6,947 nt of DNA from JAFGED01 sp034430835 (GTDB lineage: Bacteria; Chloroflexota; Anaerolineae; B4-G1). A program made the position numbers and the translations under genes. Below are positions 5,577 through 6,947 of the stretch, in pieces. Location: NCBI GenBank assembly GCA_034430835.1, contig DAOUDX010000046.1:1-6947 (forward strand). The letters are read 5' to 3'. The notes under the pieces were generated by a model. That model did no database searches and was not told the DNA's origin. It saw nothing but the letters and a program-made list of their open reading frames with translations. The first letter of the stretch is position 1. Each line of letters opens with the position of its first letter.

Positions 5577-6743
5577 TCAGGGCCTTGATCGCACGCACGC
5601 GCTTTGCGCATGGCGTCTGAGTGGCACCGTCCCTTCCCATGTGTATTCGCAGTAGGATTCACTCTCATACAGTGTATGGACTTCGGATTCGCTGAGAGCG
5701 CGGTTGTAGATGTGGACGTCGTCGATGGTACCGCGGAAATAGCTGCCCACGGGGGTGTCTTGATTCGCCGACACTCCCAAGAAAGCCCGATAGGCGAAGG
5801 CAATAGGATGGTGCTCGCTAGATGATATCTCTTCACCATTCACATAGAGCCTTTGTGAATTCCTCTGGACGACCACGGCGACGTGATACCATCTGCCGGG
5901 AATGACGTCAAACGTCCCAATTGTGCCTTCACCCTCACAACCCGTCACAGCGGCTCTCAAGGTCGCCGTCTCGCTGATACTGATATTAGGCTCGTACCAG
6001 CACCATCCCTGGTACCCGCGTTGGAACAGCGTACCAAGGCCGGTCGACCCTGTGTAATTGAATCACAACAATATCGAGTAGGTAGTGTTGAGGGAAATGT
6101 CCGAACTTGAGACGATATAGTCATCCACTCCGTCGAAGCTGTAGGCGCTGTCTGCGTTGTCGAATCGATCCATTGTTAGCGTTGCGCCGTGCACGATGCC
6201 GTGATTCCCATTCCCGCTTGCATCATCCGCGTTGCCGTCGAATGGGTAGTAAGCCACGAGGCCGTCGGTGAGGAATGGTTTGGGCGTTGGGGCTGGAACC
6301 CCTGTCGGCACTGCTGCCAGGTGAATGTCCGCCGTGGTCGCTCTACCTGCGTTCACGGCGACGCTCACGCTCGCGCTCGCATAGCCCGGCTTGGCGGCGG
6401 TGATCATGTAAACACCCGGGGCCACGTCAAGAATGACATACCGCCCGTGTCTGTCGGCAGTTACGGATTCAGTCGGGGGATTCGTGTGGACATTCGCGAG
6501 TGGCACGGGAGCGCCGTCGAGCGAGTCGATGACTTGCCCGCGTGTTTCTCCTGTCGCTGGGGTAGGGATAGATGTCCAGGTGAGTGTAGGGGTTCTCATA
6601 GGCGTGGGTGTATGGGTGGGTTCAGGTTGGGGTTTGGTGGTTGGGGAGTGGTCTGCAATGATGCCACAGGCTAGCGTCATAAACACCAGACTGATTGTGG
6701 CTGCTGCGAATGGCCAGTACGTGCACTTTGCTTTGGATCTCAT
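5577..6743 (-). pseudogene. Lipoprotein with carboxypeptidase-regulatory-like and LamG domains, interrupted by TGA
   Basis: The reading frame has 388 codons with one in-frame TGA at codon 227 (6063-6065). Start ATG 6743 (MRSKAK) has AAAGGA 9 nt upstream. Residues 1-26 form a lipoprotein signal (hydrophobic segment, lipobox MTLAC with Cys26), so the product should be an exported, lipid-anchored surface protein. A Pro/Thr spacer (33-63) is followed by a carboxypeptidase regulatory-like beta domain (about 66-146: GQVIDSLDGAPVPLANV, DRHGRYVILDVAPGVY), a second Pro spacer, and a LamG/ConA-like lectin domain (GLVAYYPFDGNADDASGNGN at 161-180 to TIDDVHIYNRALSESEVHTLY). The TGA falls in YSILL*FNYTG, where LamG domains usually have LW, so a TGG to TGA change is the likely lesion. 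The remaining 161 codons stay in frame and keep the family pattern, so the loss is recent, a sequencing error, or readthrough. The final stop is TGA at 5577-5579. Confidence 0.85.
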
Positions 6744-6751
6744 CTTGGGAT

Positions 6752-6757
6752 TCCTTT
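6752..6757 (-). promoter_or_regulatory. Shine-Dalgarno selecting the lipoprotein start
   Basis: AAAGGA on the minus strand lies 8 nt before ATG 6743. It supports this start over the longer in-frame reading from GTG 6869, which would put 42 unrelated residues before the lipoprotein signal peptide and run into the inverted-repeat element. Confidence 0.65.
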
Positions 6758-6824
6758 CACAGTGACCTCGGGTAAGACAGGCAGGAGATTGAAAGCATAT
6801 AGAGAAACCAGTGTCGCTCATATC

Positions 6825-6947
6825 GGGAATTAGGTGAAACGGTCTCAAGCACGGCAAAACTACCACCACAGATGGGGCATCGGCAATTCTCCGCTACCGT
6901 ATATGGTGGGTAAAAGGAGTGCTGAAGTTGGCTTCACCTAATTTCCC
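6825..6947. repeat. Putative MITE or IS remnant bounded by inverted repeats
   Basis: GGGAATTAGGTGAAAC (6825-6840) recurs inverted as GCTTCACCTAATTTCCC at 6931-6947, differing by one inserted A and one substitution. Weaker matching (CT, AGCAC) extends to about 30 nt. A nested inverted repeat, CCACCA (6863-6868) with TGGTGG (6904-6909), gives the whole 123 bp a hairpin-like shape. No transposase fits inside. The right repeat touches the window edge, so a target-site duplication cannot be checked and the element could be the end of something longer. On the minus strand it contains a short unstarted frame with CRCPIC followed by GG (6868-6885), possibly a zinc-ribbon vestige. Confidence 0.62.

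Noticed and set aside
5438..5839. 133-aa minus-strand frame over the end of the lectin gene
   Set aside because: Its reading frame differs from the LamG frame, which has clear domain sequence there.
4890..6743. A single lectin-DUF4062 fusion if TGA is read as an amino acid
   Set aside because: The two share a frame separated only by TGA codons (6063, 5577, 5568), but joining an exported lipoprotein to a cytoplasmic-type DUF4062 domain makes little sense, and all other Trp codons in the window are TGG.
1..6947. tRNA, rRNA or CRISPR array
   Set aside because: No cloverleaf, rRNA-like core or regularly spaced direct repeats were seen on either strand.

Overview
The window reads as accessory or intergenic-rich chromosomal DNA of a moderately GC-rich bacterium. 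The best guess is Chloroflexota (Anaerolineae-like), resting on the Pro/Thr-rich 'TPTP' spacer after a lipobox, the DUF3795 and DUF4062 proteins and a class-C-like group II intron. This placement is inference only. Everything except the intron lies on the minus strand.

Layout from left to right. (1) Positions 1-1294 (+) hold the 3' part of a group II intron. Its reverse transcriptase/maturase ORF has an internal deletion plus a frame change, but domains V and VI of the RNA look intact, including a bulged branch-point A. The intron ends 24 nt beyond the stop codon of the neighbouring gene, in antisense orientation. (2) Positions 4513-1319 (-) hold a compact gene cluster: a GNAT/Eis-like N-acetyltransferase, a Cys-rich DUF3795 protein whose Shine-Dalgarno overlaps the upstream stop codon, and a CrtI-like FAD-dependent oxidoreductase that may also have its own near-leaderless promoter. 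(3) Positions 4882-4514 (-) are the upstream region of that cluster. It contains a perfect-consensus promoter (TTGACA, 16 bp, TATAAT), a strong Shine-Dalgarno, a 24-codon ORF, and two successive intrinsic-terminator-like hairpins that share an 11-nt repeated arm. (4) Positions 5474-4890 (-) encode a short DUF4062 (TIR-like fold) protein. (5) Positions 6743-5577 (-) hold a lipoprotein gene with a carboxypeptidase-regulatory-like domain and a LamG lectin domain. It is interrupted by one in-frame TGA exactly where LamG domains normally have Trp. (6) Positions 6825-6947 are a 123-bp sequence bounded by imperfect inverted repeats, probably a MITE or an IS remnant.

The most interesting part is the 370-nt leader in front of the acetyltransferase. 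A strong promoter, a tiny translated ORF and mutually exclusive terminator and anti-terminator pairings ahead of an acetyltransferase operon make a plausible but unproven ribosome-responsive attenuator. The simpler alternative is a self-contained short transcript encoding a 24-aa peptide, ended by the first terminator.
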